From an uncultured Marinicella sp. (GTDB lineage: Bacteria > Pseudomonadota > Gammaproteobacteria > Xanthomonadales > Marinicellaceae): a DNA stretch of 64,000 bases. The stretch covers positions 62,001 to 126,000 of the forward strand of contig CANNAM010000002.1 in NCBI GenBank assembly GCA_947502595.1, read 5' to 3'. Of the stretch, positions 9,076 to 18,064 are shown piece after piece. The translations under genes were made by a program, and so were the position numbers. Within the stretch, counting starts at the first letter, position 1; every line of letters begins with the position of its first letter. The notes under the pieces are model-generated. The model was given only the letters and a program-made list of their open reading frames with translations, did no database searches and was not told the origin of the DNA.

Positions 9076-9921
9076 ATGTTCAAAATAACCGCACCACTCA
9101 TGCTTTTAACTGGTCTGCTGCTTTGGCAACCGGTATCTGCTGAAAACTTGAATCCCACAGAAAATTATACCAGCCAAGTATTCAGTATAGGCGAAAGCCT
9201 GACTTGGCATGCCGAAACATTGGATCAATCCAGAACCATCAATGTTTACCTGCCGCAAAGCTATCACAGCAACCAAACCAAGACTTATCCAGTCATTTAT
9301 TTACTGGATGGCAGTGCAGATGAAGACTTTATTCACATCGCAGGCTTGGTCCAATTTGGTTCCTTTTCATGGATTAAGATGATGCAGGAGTCGATAGTGG
9401 TGGGGCTGGCCAATGTCGATCGAAAGCAAGACTTCACTTACCCCACCAAAAACGAAGCGGACAAATTGGCGTTTCCCACCACTGGAGGTTCAGCTGCTTT
9501 TATCAAGTTCATTGAGCAGGAGCTGCAGCCACTGGTTAAGCGCAAATACCGCACCCAAGCAAGCACCACATTGGTAGGTCAATCACTGGGTGGACTGCTG
9601 GCCACAGAAATCTTGTTCAAACACCCTGACATGTTCAACAATTACCTTATTGTCAGCCCCAGTTTGTGGTGGGATGATGGCTCTTTGCTAGCTCAAACAA
9701 GCGATTTAACCTTTAAAAATAAATCCATTTTTATTGCAGTGGGCAAAGAAGGCCCCATCATGGAATCAGCAGCTAAAAACTTGTATACACACCTGAAACC
9801 AATGCAAAACAGGCACAATCGCATTGGTTTTGAGTTCTTTGCAGAACTGGACCATGGGGACACTTTGCACCAAGCTGCCTATGCTGGTTTTAAATACTTA
9901 TTCGAAACAAAGTCCGAATGA
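9076..9921 (+). CDS. Exported esterase of the Fes/esterase D type (PF00756-like)
   Basis: The 281-residue protein has a signal peptide (1-22, ending VSA) and an alpha/beta hydrolase fold. The early motif YPVIYLLDGSADEDF and the nucleophile elbow GQSLGG (Ser170) match the putative esterase family that includes enterochelin esterases and S-formylglutathione hydrolase. The late His is probably in ELDHGD. It should act in the periplasm or outside the cell on an ester substrate that cannot be specified. It follows the M24B gene by 26 bases and may share its transcript. Confidence 0.85.
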   Translation: MFKITAPLMLLTGLLLWQPVSAENLNPTENYTSQVFSIGESLTWHAETLDQSRTINVYLPQSYHSNQTKTYPVIYLLDGSADEDFIHIAGLVQFGSFSWIKMMQESIVVGLANVDRKQDFTYPTKNEADKLAFPTTGGSAAFIKFIEQELQPLVKRKYRTQASTTLVGQSLGGLLATEILFKHPDMFNNYLIVSPSLWWDDGSLLAQTSDLTFKNKSIFIAVGKEGPIMESAAKNLYTHLKPMQNRHNRIGFEFFAELDHGDTLHQAAYAGFKYLFETKSE

Positions 9922-9967
9922 ACCACCTAGCCAATTGGTAGAGAATGCAATAAACAGCGATTTCTCG

Positions 9968-9973
9968 TATAAT
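9968..9973 (+). promoter_or_regulatory. Candidate -10 element before the plsC-like gene
   Basis: A perfect TATAAT lies 32 bases before the TTG start at 10005. No good -35 is visible at 16-18 bases, so the promoter call is tentative. Confidence 0.4.
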
Positions 9974-10004
9974 ATGCGGCTTAATAATTGCCCTAACTAT
10001 ACTT

Positions 10005-10790
10005 TTGAATACTGTCGTCCACTTCACCCGTTTTTTACTGCGCATCACCGCCTTTCTATTGGCCTTGGTGTTTGTACTGCCATTTGTGATATTCGGAATT
10101 TTGTTGGCCAAGTTGTTCGGCAACCGTGACACCAATGAATTCATCTTGGTTTACTGGTCACGCCTGTTGTGTTTCATCTGCGGTCTGAAAGTTTATGTCC
10201 ATGGCCAAAAGCCCGAATCACCGGTATTACTGGTTGCTAACCACGTTTCTTGGCTGGACATTCCAATCATACATTCTCTGATGTTGGCAGGTTTTGTGGC
10301 TAAAAATGAAATCAAATACTGGCCAATTTTAGGCTGGATTACCATGGTTGGTGATACCTTGTTTTTGAAACGCGGCAGTGCTGAATCGCGTAAAGGCGTG
10401 ATCAATCAAATCAAAAAAAGGCTCAATGACAACCGCTCAGTGGCAGTTTTTCCCGAGGGCACAGTGACCGATGGCAGTTACTTGCGAACCTTTCATCGGC
10501 AACTGATTCATGCCGCAATTGAAACCCAAACACCAATTCAACCAGTGGCCATTAAGTTTTTAAATGCCGACGGTACTCGCAATGACCAAGTGGGTTTTCT
10601 GAATAATGAATTTTTCCTCACCCATGTTTGGCGCGTTCTGAGCTTACCAAATTCCACTGTAGAAATTCACTGTGGCGCACTGGTCAATGATTTTGACTTA
10701 GGTGCCCGCACCGTTACCTTGCAGGCCAGGGCTTATATTGAACAGGAGTTGCTGAGAAATGATTATATGCCAGCCCCCAATCAAGCCTAA
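10005..10790 (+). CDS. 1-acyl-sn-glycerol-3-phosphate acyltransferase-like (PlsC family)
   Basis: The 261-residue protein has a hydrophobic N-terminus (about 8-38) that anchors it in the inner membrane, and an acyltransferase domain. The HX4D motif is NHVSWLD (His80, Asp85) and the second block is FPEGTVTDG (PEG at 150-152). The family transfers an acyl chain to lysophosphatidate in phospholipid synthesis; related lipid acyltransferases look alike. The start is a TTG, since no ATG or GTG gives the membrane segment. It is the first gene of a compact five-gene unit and overlaps the next gene by 32 bases. Confidence 0.85.
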   Translation: MNTVVHFTRFLLRITAFLLALVFVLPFVIFGILLAKLFGNRDTNEFILVYWSRLLCFICGLKVYVHGQKPESPVLLVANHVSWLDIPIIHSLMLAGFVAKNEIKYWPILGWITMVGDTLFLKRGSAESRKGVINQIKKRLNDNRSVAVFPEGTVTDGSYLRTFHRQLIHAAIETQTPIQPVAIKFLNADGTRNDQVGFLNNEFFLTHVWRVLSLPNSTVEIHCGALVNDFDLGARTVTLQARAYIEQELLRNDYMPAPNQA

Positions 10791-11757
10791 AAACAAACAC
10801 CTGCAATCGGTTCTGGCCAGCGCCAAGATTCGGCTGCTGCGTTTGCGCAAGAATAATCCAGTGGTAGATAATGAGGTGCCTCAGAAGCTAGAAAATCCAC
10901 TGGCCACCTTACTGGGCTTTTACACCAAAAACCACACTGATTCAGACACTCTGGCCATCTTATTACATGGCTGGGAAGGCAGCTCACAATCTACCTACAT
11001 TCAACTGTTGGCTGATTCATTGTACCAACAGGGTTTAGACATTTATCGATTGAATTTACGTGACCATGGTGATTCCCATCACATGAATGAAGATTTATTT
11101 CATTCCTGCCGAATCGAAGAAGTGGTACACGCGGTACAAGACATTCAACAGCAATTCCCTGGCAAAAAGTTCATCATGTGTGGCTTTTCTTTGGGTGGCA
11201 ATTTTGCTTTACGGGTGGCAGCCAAAGCCGACGAAGCAGGATTAAGTTTTCACCATGTGTTTGCTGTTTCTCCCCCGATCATACCCAAACACAGCATGCA
11301 AGCCATCCATGCTTCAAAACTGTACAATAAGTATTTTTTACGTAAATGGAAACGCTCATTACACATTAAAAATCGATTGTTTCCACACCTATTCACTGAC
11401 CACAGTTGGCAACAAGAAGAAAATTTAGAACGTTTAACCCAAAAACTGATCGTGGCACACACTGAATACACCAGTACCGATGACTATTTCAATGGTTATT
11501 CAATCACTCCCGACACCATCCGTGCCATCAACTGCCCAACGCATGTAATTACCGCTTGGGATGACCCTGTGATACCATTCAAGGATTTCAGTACCATTGA
11601 CCGTTTGCCACAGATTAAACTCATCACCACTGCACACGGTGGACATTGTGGGTTTATTCAAGGCTGGGGTATGCGCTCATGGATTGAAGACCACATCATC
11701 AAAACTGTAGTAACCGACCAGTCAGAAGACAACGAGAGATACAATGAGTCAAATTGA
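10759..11757 (+). CDS. YheT-like alpha/beta hydrolase
   Basis: The 332-residue protein carries the oxyanion region LLHGWEGSSQSTY and the nucleophile elbow GFSLGGN (Ser144). The probable acid is in AWDDPVIP and the His in AHGGHCGF. This layout matches the COG0429/YheT hydrolase family, whose physiological substrate is unknown. It overlaps plsC by 32 bases and the next gene by 14, which suggests translational coupling. A link to lipid or ester metabolism is inferred only from its neighbours. Confidence 0.85.
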   Translation: MIICQPPIKPKNKHLQSVLASAKIRLLRLRKNNPVVDNEVPQKLENPLATLLGFYTKNHTDSDTLAILLHGWEGSSQSTYIQLLADSLYQQGLDIYRLNLRDHGDSHHMNEDLFHSCRIEEVVHAVQDIQQQFPGKKFIMCGFSLGGNFALRVAAKADEAGLSFHHVFAVSPPIIPKHSMQAIHASKLYNKYFLRKWKRSLHIKNRLFPHLFTDHSWQQEENLERLTQKLIVAHTEYTSTDDYFNGYSITPDTIRAINCPTHVITAWDDPVIPFKDFSTIDRLPQIKLITTAHGGHCGFIQGWGMRSWIEDHIIKTVVTDQSEDNERYNESN

Positions 11758-13741
11758 AAAAGCCAAAGAGCTACATAACGAAGGCCAATATGAACAGGCC
11801 ATCAAATGCTACCAAGAAATTTTAACCAAACAACCTAATAGTGATGAAGCACATTTTGGTTTGGCACTCGCAAGCAGTCAAATGAATGATTTAGAGTCGG
11901 CCTTAAAACATGTCAAAGAAGCTGTTAAGTTAATCCCCAACTCAGACCGATACCAACAGTTCAAAGGTCAAATGCTTTTAGCCAACCAGCAGTTTGATGA
12001 TGCCCTCAAAGCATTCAAGAAGTCTCTCCAAGATAATCCTAATTTGTATTTTTCTTATTTAGCAGTGGGAGACATTTACGCAATCAAAAACGAACCACAA
12101 AAGGCCAAAGAAAACTATCATTTGGCACTTAAGGTTCATCAAGACGGGATACCTGCAATCATCAAATTATCTCGACTGTTAATTATTGAGGGTGATTATG
12201 ACGGCGCAGAAGAGTTGTTGCTTAAAACTGAATTACAATTTCCAGCAGATTCCAGTGTGAAATTACAATTGGGCATCTTACGCTTAGAACAAGGTGAAGA
12301 TGGTTTTGCCGAAATGTATTTCAGAAACCTGTTAAAAGATGAACCAACAAACCATGTTGCCAAAGCCTACTTAGCTATAAGTTTATTGCACAGCGACCCA
12401 GAACAAGCCAAACAAGGCATCACTGAATTATTGAATAAAAAAATTCAAATTCCTGAAATGATGGCTGCTATTGGTATGTTGTATACCAGAGCTGGCAATT
12501 ACCATGATGCCATCAGTTATTTAGCCCCTGTTTGCCAAACCGGTTTATCTAACCCAAGCTGGCTGATGACATTGGCTCAAGCCTATGCTGGAAACCAACA
12601 ATCTGAGGCTTCACAATCTGTGTTAAATGAAGTGTTAAAGCGCAGTAATAACAGCAAGGCCAGGTTGATGCTGGGCCAAATTCACCAAGTCAACAAAAAT
12701 TACTCAACAGCCATTAACACCTACCGCAAAGTCAGCAAGGACAGCAAAGAATATACCCAATCTTTGCTAATGCAAGCAGAATGTCATTACACCAATGACA
12801 ATTATGTTGAGGTACTTAACCAACTTGAACCATTGCTCAAAGAAACTCCTGACCACAACACTGCCATAAAATTAAAACTAAACGCCCTTTCACAGTTAGG
12901 GCATTTCGACACGGCCTTGTCTGTTATTGGCTCAATCGACCCTAAAAAACAATCCAAAGAATTTAACCATTTAATGCACTTATATGCAGGTTTGATACTT
13001 GATGAACAACAACAGTACAAACAAGCATGGCAGCATTTCGAAGCCATTAAACCGCCCAAACCTTTCGAGATACCTCTACTGGATGCCAATGAAGAAAAGA
13101 CCGTTCAAGGGTTTGCAAGTGAACCTGCAGAAGCTGAATTCAAATTTGTTTTCACTGACCCTGCTACCGGTCACCACGACTTTTTGAGCTGGTTGTTGGA
13201 AAATAAATTCATGCCGTTGATTGATCGTTTCACTACCAAAGCGAGAGGTGATGTTATTTCTGAACGCTGGACAGTTAATATGCTGGATGAATTAGACCAT
13301 GCTCAAATCTATTTTTTGCGTAAAAAATACATCAAGCAGTTGAAACAAATAAGCAACTCTGACAGCCAGTCTGTGGTTGATTTCATTCCATTATCACCGA
13401 TTAACCTGGCAGTCATAAAACGAATTTTCCCACAAGCTCATGTACTGGTATTGAGTCGAAACTTTGCCGATATACGACTTCATAATCGTGTCTTCGGAAG
13501 TTACCAAGTTCATTATTTACAGTTTTCAAAAGTCACCAATCAAATGGTTGCTATGAACCCCAATGTGGCTCTGGTTGATATTGATGCTTGGCAAAATAGG
13601 GATGCAGTGGCGCTGCAAAATATACAGAAAGTTTTTGGCCCCAACCTCACACCCTTCAAAATGGCAGAAGTTAAACCATTAGATCGGTTGATGTTTCCAT
13701 ACATGCACTGGAAAAATTACCAGCACCAGTTGAATCAATAA
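11744..13741 (+). CDS. TPR-repeat protein with degenerate sulfotransferase-like C-terminus
   Basis: The 665-residue protein starts with about ten tetratricopeptide repeats (residues 1-400, e.g. AKELHNEGQYEQAIKCYQEILTKQPN). The C-terminal part (about 465-660) resembles the sulfotransferase domain of bacterial TPR-sulfotransferases, including the late segment VLVLSRNFADIRLHNRVFG. The PAPS loop, normally PxSGTT, reads DPATGHHD, so catalytic activity is doubtful. No signal peptide or membrane segment is seen. It overlaps the YheT-like gene by 14 bases and uppP by 1. The TPR part is certain; the sulfotransferase relation is moderate. Confidence 0.75.
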   Translation: MSQIEKAKELHNEGQYEQAIKCYQEILTKQPNSDEAHFGLALASSQMNDLESALKHVKEAVKLIPNSDRYQQFKGQMLLANQQFDDALKAFKKSLQDNPNLYFSYLAVGDIYAIKNEPQKAKENYHLALKVHQDGIPAIIKLSRLLIIEGDYDGAEELLLKTELQFPADSSVKLQLGILRLEQGEDGFAEMYFRNLLKDEPTNHVAKAYLAISLLHSDPEQAKQGITELLNKKIQIPEMMAAIGMLYTRAGNYHDAISYLAPVCQTGLSNPSWLMTLAQAYAGNQQSEASQSVLNEVLKRSNNSKARLMLGQIHQVNKNYSTAINTYRKVSKDSKEYTQSLLMQAECHYTNDNYVEVLNQLEPLLKETPDHNTAIKLKLNALSQLGHFDTALSVIGSIDPKKQSKEFNHLMHLYAGLILDEQQQYKQAWQHFEAIKPPKPFEIPLLDANEEKTVQGFASEPAEAEFKFVFTDPATGHHDFLSWLLENKFMPLIDRFTTKARGDVISERWTVNMLDELDHAQIYFLRKKYIKQLKQISNSDSQSVVDFIPLSPINLAVIKRIFPQAHVLVLSRNFADIRLHNRVFGSYQVHYLQFSKVTNQMVAMNPNVALVDIDAWQNRDAVALQNIQKVFGPNLTPFKMAEVKPLDRLMFPYMHWKNYQHQLNQ

Positions 13742-14496
13742 TGGTGGAATTCCTGCAATGGGTGGTTTTGGCTTTGGTTCAAGGTTTGACCGAGTTTCTG
13801 CCCATTTCATCATCTGCTCATTTAATCCTGGCCTCTGAGTTTGCCGGCTGGCAAGACCAAGGATTGGTAATGGACATTGCAGCACACTTTGGTTCGTTAT
13901 TGGCCGTCATTTTGTATTACCGACAGGACATCATTAAGTTGCTAACAGGTCAGGATTGGCCACTGTTTAGTCAAATTTTCTTGGCCAGTATACCCATCGC
14001 TGTAGCAGGTCTAATACTGGCAACTTTCATTGAGAATAATTTGCGTGAAGTGTGGGTAATTGCTGCAGCCTCTGCAGTATTTGGGGTGTTGCTGTGGTAC
14101 AGTCAAAAATTCAGTCGGCAACAGGCATTGAATTTCAAATCAGCCCTGATTATTGGGCTGGCTCAATGCTTGGCTTTGATACCTGGTGCATCACGCTCAG
14201 GGGTTACCATAACTGCGGGCATGGCCTTAGGTCTGAGTAAAGACAAAGCAGCTAAATTTTCCTTTTTATTGGCCATACCAGCCATATTAATGACCACTGC
14301 TTACGGTGGACTAAAAATATACAATTCACCAACTACTTTTAATTTTACCGCGGTGTTTACCATTGTCACCTTGAGCTTTTTATCGGCTTGGTTGTGTATC
14401 CACTGGTTCATGAAATACATTCAAAAAATTGATTTTATGTGGTTCATGCATTACCGTATTTTATTGGCCATTTTAATTTTGCTTTCACTGTTATGA
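13741..14496 (+). CDS. uppP: Undecaprenyl-diphosphatase
   Basis: The 251-residue, multi-spanning inner-membrane protein removes a phosphate from undecaprenyl diphosphate and so recycles the lipid carrier for peptidoglycan and other envelope polymers. The two BacA/UppP signatures are intact: VVLALVQGLTEFLPISSSAHL near the N-terminus and ALIPGASRSGVTITAG in the middle. It is translationally coupled on both sides: the ATG overlaps the preceding stop by one base, and its stop overlaps the next ATG (ATGA). BacA-type overproduction gives bacitracin resistance in known cases. Confidence 0.95.
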   Translation: MVEFLQWVVLALVQGLTEFLPISSSAHLILASEFAGWQDQGLVMDIAAHFGSLLAVILYYRQDIIKLLTGQDWPLFSQIFLASIPIAVAGLILATFIENNLREVWVIAAASAVFGVLLWYSQKFSRQQALNFKSALIIGLAQCLALIPGASRSGVTITAGMALGLSKDKAAKFSFLLAIPAILMTTAYGGLKIYNSPTTFNFTAVFTIVTLSFLSAWLCIHWFMKYIQKIDFMWFMHYRILLAILILLSLL

Positions 14497-15350
14497 ATCA
14501 ACCCAAAAACCTCACCTTCGAAACTCGGTTTGGCAACATCGCTGCCTTACAATGGGGTGCTGGCAATTCAAATAAAGTGCTGGCTCTACATGGCTGGCTG
14601 GACAATGCCGCCAGCTTTTGGCATTTAGCGCCATTGCTGGCACAACATGACATAGAAATTACCGCCATTGATTTTCCCGGTCATGGACATTCTGACCACC
14701 GTGCAGCTGGGCACACCTATGGGTTTATTGACTATGTGACAGATGTACAGGCGGTGATTAAACAATCAGATCAACCAGTATCACTGCTTTGTCATTCAAT
14801 GGGTGCGGCCATTGCTGTGATGTATGCAGCAGCCTTCCCAGAACAAATTAACAAGATGGTACTGATAGAAAATTTAGGCCCGATTCCACCTTATCAACCG
14901 GGTAAAGCTGTGAGCTCTTTGCGCAAAGCGTTGAAACTTTGGGACAAACACAGTTTGGTGCACAAACGATTTTATGCCACTATAGAACAGGCCATTGAAG
15001 CCCGTCAAGTAGCCACTCCAATGGACGCTGACATCATCCGCCCTATGGTTGAACGGGGTTTGTGTGAAACACCCCAAGGTTATCACTGGCGCACCGATAA
15101 ACGACTTAAACTGGACAGTCTAATCCGCCTGTCCGAAGAAAATATTCAAGAGTATCTGGCCGCCAATCAAGTACCCACCCAACTGATTATTGGTGAACCC
15201 AAAACATATGCATTGGACTTCCCTATGTTTTCTCATCGTTTGGACGCTTTAAATCCTGAACAATTCAAACAGATATCAGGGGACCACCACTTACATATGA
15301 CACAAGCTGAGCCGGTGGCCAGTTTAATTATCAATTTCTACCAGGAATAA
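14493..15350 (+). CDS. Alpha/beta-fold hydrolase
   Basis: I start the gene at the ATG at 14493 (285 residues), which overlaps the uppP stop by four bases. An upstream in-frame start at 14439 would sit deep inside uppP. Motifs: ALHGWLDNAASFWHL, DFPGHGHSD, the nucleophile elbow CHSMGAA, and a late His in SGDHHLHM. It belongs to the large epoxide hydrolase/esterase-type group, and the substrate cannot be inferred. It is the last gene of the plsC-uppP unit. Confidence 0.83.
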   Translation: MNQPKNLTFETRFGNIAALQWGAGNSNKVLALHGWLDNAASFWHLAPLLAQHDIEITAIDFPGHGHSDHRAAGHTYGFIDYVTDVQAVIKQSDQPVSLLCHSMGAAIAVMYAAAFPEQINKMVLIENLGPIPPYQPGKAVSSLRKALKLWDKHSLVHKRFYATIEQAIEARQVATPMDADIIRPMVERGLCETPQGYHWRTDKRLKLDSLIRLSEENIQEYLAANQVPTQLIIGEPKTYALDFPMFSHRLDALNPEQFKQISGDHHLHMTQAEPVASLIINFYQE

Positions 15351-15401
15351 GCTACTTTCACTTCAGCACTGTTGTGCATTTACTTGGTTGTATCATGCTA
15401 A

Positions 15402-15650
15402 TTAGGAGTATTGGGTTTTAACTTTGTGCATAATTTGATTGAATTTGGCTTGCAACGACTCATCAACTTCAGCTGGATTGATTTTTAAAATAATTTTAGT
15501 CAGTTCACGAATCTCCTTGTGACAGATGGCATTCTTTTCACTGGCAAATCGCTTGATTTTATTAATCTCAGTCGCTCTCAGCTTGTTTTTGTAGTTGATG
15601 CCTACAACAGAATGACTTGTGCTGTCTACGTGTTCATTCGACTCTTTCAT
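15402..15650 (-). CDS. Small hypothetical protein (82 aa)
   Basis: I do not recognise this family. The protein is hydrophilic, rich in Lys, Glu and Ile, predicted helical from about residue 25 onwards, and has a single Cys near the middle (NAICHKEI). It has no signal peptide. Support for it being real comes from a good ribosome site (GAGGG, about 8 bases before the ATG) and a promoter-like region with an inverted repeat upstream. It stands alone on the minus strand. Confidence 0.55.
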   Translation of the reverse strand: MKESNEHVDSTSHSVVGINYKNKLRATEINKIKRFASEKNAICHKEIRELTKIILKINPAEVDESLQAKFNQIMHKVKTQYS

Positions 15651-15673
15651 GCTTGTGCCCTCTTTTAATTATT

Positions 15674-15699
15674 GTTGTTATGTTGTGTATATTAACAAC
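15674..15699 (-). promoter_or_regulatory. Inverted repeat in the promoter region of the 82-aa gene
   Basis: Perfect 7-base arms GTTGTTA (15674-15680) and TAACAAC (15693-15699) are 12 bases apart, centred about 35 bases upstream of the ATG at 15650. A TTGTTA -35-like element is part of the upstream arm. It could be an operator. Confidence 0.4.
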
Positions 15700-15824
15700 A
15701 CTGGTAATAATTTTTGCGGGGCTTCATCACATTAAAGCAATTATTTCAGACTTGAATCAACACCAGTGATTATTCTCGACCAGTCATTTACATTGGCTAA
15801 GATTGAGCTTTAAAGGGAGATTTA

Positions 15825-16244
15825 TTAATCGAAATTTTTAACTGCTTTTCTTAACCCTTTGGTTTGTCCTCTGCGGCTTTTTTCGTCCATTCGCCTTTGT
15901 TTTGACGCTTTGGTTGGACGTGTTGCTTTACGCTTTTTACTTTGTACAACTGCTGAATTTATTAACTTTCGCAATCGACTCAGGGCATCTTCTTTATTTT
16001 TTTCTTGGGTTCTGAACTGTTGGGCTTTGATGATGATGACGCCCTCTTTACTGATCCGCTGGTCAGCTAGTTTCAATAGCCGCTCTTTGTAAAATACAGG
16101 TAAGCTGGAATGGTTAATATCAAACCTCAAATGGATTGCGCTGGAGACTTTATTTACATTTTGCCCACCAGGACCTTGGGCTCGAATGGCCGTTAATTCG
16201 ATTTCTGAATCAACCAATTGGACCTTGTTAGACAGTATAAACAT
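15825..16244 (-). CDS. arfB: Peptidyl-tRNA hydrolase ArfB (ribosome rescue)
   Basis: The 139-residue protein has the release-factor GGQ motif at 26-28 within RAQGPGGQNVNKVSSAIHLRF. The basic C-terminal tail (from about residue 105: KKRKATRPTKASKQRR...) inserts into the empty mRNA channel of stalled ribosomes. ArfB (YaeJ) hydrolyses peptidyl-tRNA on ribosomes without a stop codon. The length matches the family and no codon-recognition domain is present, which separates it from RF1/RF2. It is monocistronic. Confidence 0.94.
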   Translation of the reverse strand: MFILSNKVQLVDSEIELTAIRAQGPGGQNVNKVSSAIHLRFDINHSSLPVFYKERLLKLADQRISKEGVIIIKAQQFRTQEKNKEDALSRLRKLINSAVVQSKKRKATRPTKASKQRRMDEKSRRGQTKGLRKAVKNFD

Positions 16245-16441
16245 GGCTTTATATTATAGTGTGAAGCTTCAGTCTTTATCCAGTGTCTGTCCGTATTGCT
16301 GATTTTATAACTAACACTGCATGTAAGATGGCAGTTCAATAAGCTTATTATTTATGCAACTGAGACACAGTTTCAATGAGTAAATTAAATTGCCTCTTCA
16401 AAGTAACACCATTAGAATAAATCCCTTTGGCAGATTACATC

Positions 16442-17674
16442 ATGGACATCGATTGGGTCAGGGCACAATTTCCAGTTTTTCAAAAGCAAACTGAACAGCA
16501 ACTTGCACCGATGGTCTTTATGGACAATGCCGGCGGCTCACAAACTGTGCGCCATGCTATGGAGGCGATAGTTAAATACTTGACCGAATATGATGTGCAA
16601 CTTGGCGCCAGTTACGCCACTTCTGTAGCAGCTGCTAAGCAACTGGAACAAGCCACCCAAGCAATCCAAACTTTTGTTAATGCAGAGCACAAAGAAGAAG
16701 TGATTGTTGGCGCCAGCAGCACGGCTTTGGTACGAATTATGAGCTTATGTCTAGCCCAAGGATGGCAGCACGGTGATGAAGTAATCATTACTGATGTTGA
16801 TCATGAAGCCAACCGAGCAGCTTGGTTGGATCTACAAAAACAAGGTATCGTAATTAAAACCTGGCAAATCAGAACCGACACAGCCGAACTGCATACAGAT
16901 GACTTGCTGCCGCTGTTATCAACTAAAACCAAACTTGTTTGTTTCACCCATGTTTCCAACATATTAGGTACCATCAATCCGATTACCGAATGGACAAAAT
17001 TGATTCACAATCAAGGTGCTATGGTGTTCGTAGACGGCGTTGCTTATGCACCGCATCGGCTGATTGATGTACAAGCTTGGGATGTAGACTTTTACTTTTT
17101 TAGCACCTACAAAACCTTTGGTCCACACCAAGCAGTGTTGTACGGCAAACATTCAATACTCAAGGCCATACCTGGTTTTAATCACGCGTTTATCCAAAGT
17201 ACGCCGTATAAATTCCAACCAGGTAATGTCAATTATGAGTTGTGTTACGCCATGGCAGCAGTGGTGAAGTACTTATGTGAATTAGCTGCTGGTGAATCAG
17301 CATCAATCAGTCGCAAGCATTTACAACAAGCCTACACATTAATTTCCAATCATGAGGCCTGTTTATTAGAAACATTGTTTAATTTTTTATCAACTGTATC
17401 AAATATTCGCATCATTGGTGTGGCTGGCAGCGATGCCAAATTACGCGTAGCAACTTTTTCATTTATTCACAACACCTTATCCTCAGAACAGATAGTTAAA
17501 AATGTTGATGGTTATAACATTGGTATTCGATATGGTGACTTTTATGCCGTTGAATTGATAGATAATTTGGGCCTAAGGGGGCAACAAGGTGTCGTCAGAG
17601 TCTCACTGGCACATTACAATACACTGACAGAAGTTGAATCGCTGATTACGGCTTTGAGGATTGCGCTTAAGTGA
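16442..17674 (+). CDS. Class V aminotransferase, cysteine desulfurase-like without the catalytic Cys
   Basis: I choose the ATG at 16442 (410 residues); an in-frame TTG at 16427 is also possible. It is a PLP enzyme of the NifS/SufS fold. The PLP lysine is Lys224 in STYKTFGPH, with the upstream VDHEANRAAW and VFVDGVAYAPH segments. The family match I recall is the TIGR01976 type. At the C-terminal loop, where desulfurases carry Cys (GxRxGxHCA), the sequence is GIRYGDFYAVEL, so the persulfide-forming Cys is missing. A true desulfurase role is therefore unlikely. The actual reaction is unknown. Confidence 0.82.
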   Translation: MDIDWVRAQFPVFQKQTEQQLAPMVFMDNAGGSQTVRHAMEAIVKYLTEYDVQLGASYATSVAAAKQLEQATQAIQTFVNAEHKEEVIVGASSTALVRIMSLCLAQGWQHGDEVIITDVDHEANRAAWLDLQKQGIVIKTWQIRTDTAELHTDDLLPLLSTKTKLVCFTHVSNILGTINPITEWTKLIHNQGAMVFVDGVAYAPHRLIDVQAWDVDFYFFSTYKTFGPHQAVLYGKHSILKAIPGFNHAFIQSTPYKFQPGNVNYELCYAMAAVVKYLCELAAGESASISRKHLQQAYTLISNHEACLLETLFNFLSTVSNIRIIGVAGSDAKLRVATFSFIHNTLSSEQIVKNVDGYNIGIRYGDFYAVELIDNLGLRGQQGVVRVSLAHYNTLTEVESLITALRIALK

Positions 17675-17787
17675 ATATAGCCAGCCATTTAAATCCAATA
17701 TTTTCATGACTGGCTGGTACTCTCATTATATTAGCTGAATCAGGTTTTAGTTAAACAGGACCCAGCTACCAGTAATTAATTAAGTAT
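17675..17787. other. Intergenic stretch after the aminotransferase
   Basis: Part of a 390-base interval up to atpC that otherwise holds a 32-codon gene and the ATP operon terminator. I see nothing else in it. Confidence 0.5.
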
Positions 17788-17886
17788 TTACCTCAGTTTT
17801 TTTGCTTTTTTCTCTAAACGTTTTTCTTTCAAAGTTTTTTCGGCTTTCTTTTTAACCGTTTTTTTGGCATCTTTACTTTTGGACAC
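17788..17886 (-). CDS. Very small Lys-rich protein (32 aa)
   Basis: A 32-residue open frame starts at GTG (17884-17886) with a near-ideal ribosome site AAGGAGT about 6 bases upstream, and ends in TAA. It is about half lysine (start MSKSKDAKKTVKKKA) with a helical second half (TLKEKRLEKKAKKLR). Similar tiny Lys-rich proteins with a LKEKR...KKAKK ending occur in other bacteria as far as I recall, always without function. The strong Shine-Dalgarno and the AT-rich promoter-like DNA upstream support expression. It lies downstream of the ATP operon terminator, on the same strand. Confidence 0.6.
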   Translation of the reverse strand: MSKSKDAKKTVKKKAEKTLKEKRLEKKAKKLR

Positions 17887-18015
17887 AAGTTACTCCTTAT
17901 CTGTCAATGAAGATTTCATTAACCGCCTATATACCTCGGAGTGTATAAATATACAAGCAAAATATCATTACAAGAGATTATTATAGCCACCTTGAAAAGC
18001 AAAAACTCAGCCCAT

Positions 18016-18043
18016 AAAAAAAGCCGACTTAGGGCCGGCTTTT
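18016..18043 (-). terminator. Terminator of the ATP synthase operon
   Basis: Arms AAAGCCG (18020-18026) and CGGCTTT (18036-18042) flank a 9-base loop. On the minus strand the hairpin is followed by a T-run, about 25 bases after the atpC stop. Confidence 0.85.
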
Positions 18044-18064
18044 GAATAACTGATTAAATAAAAC

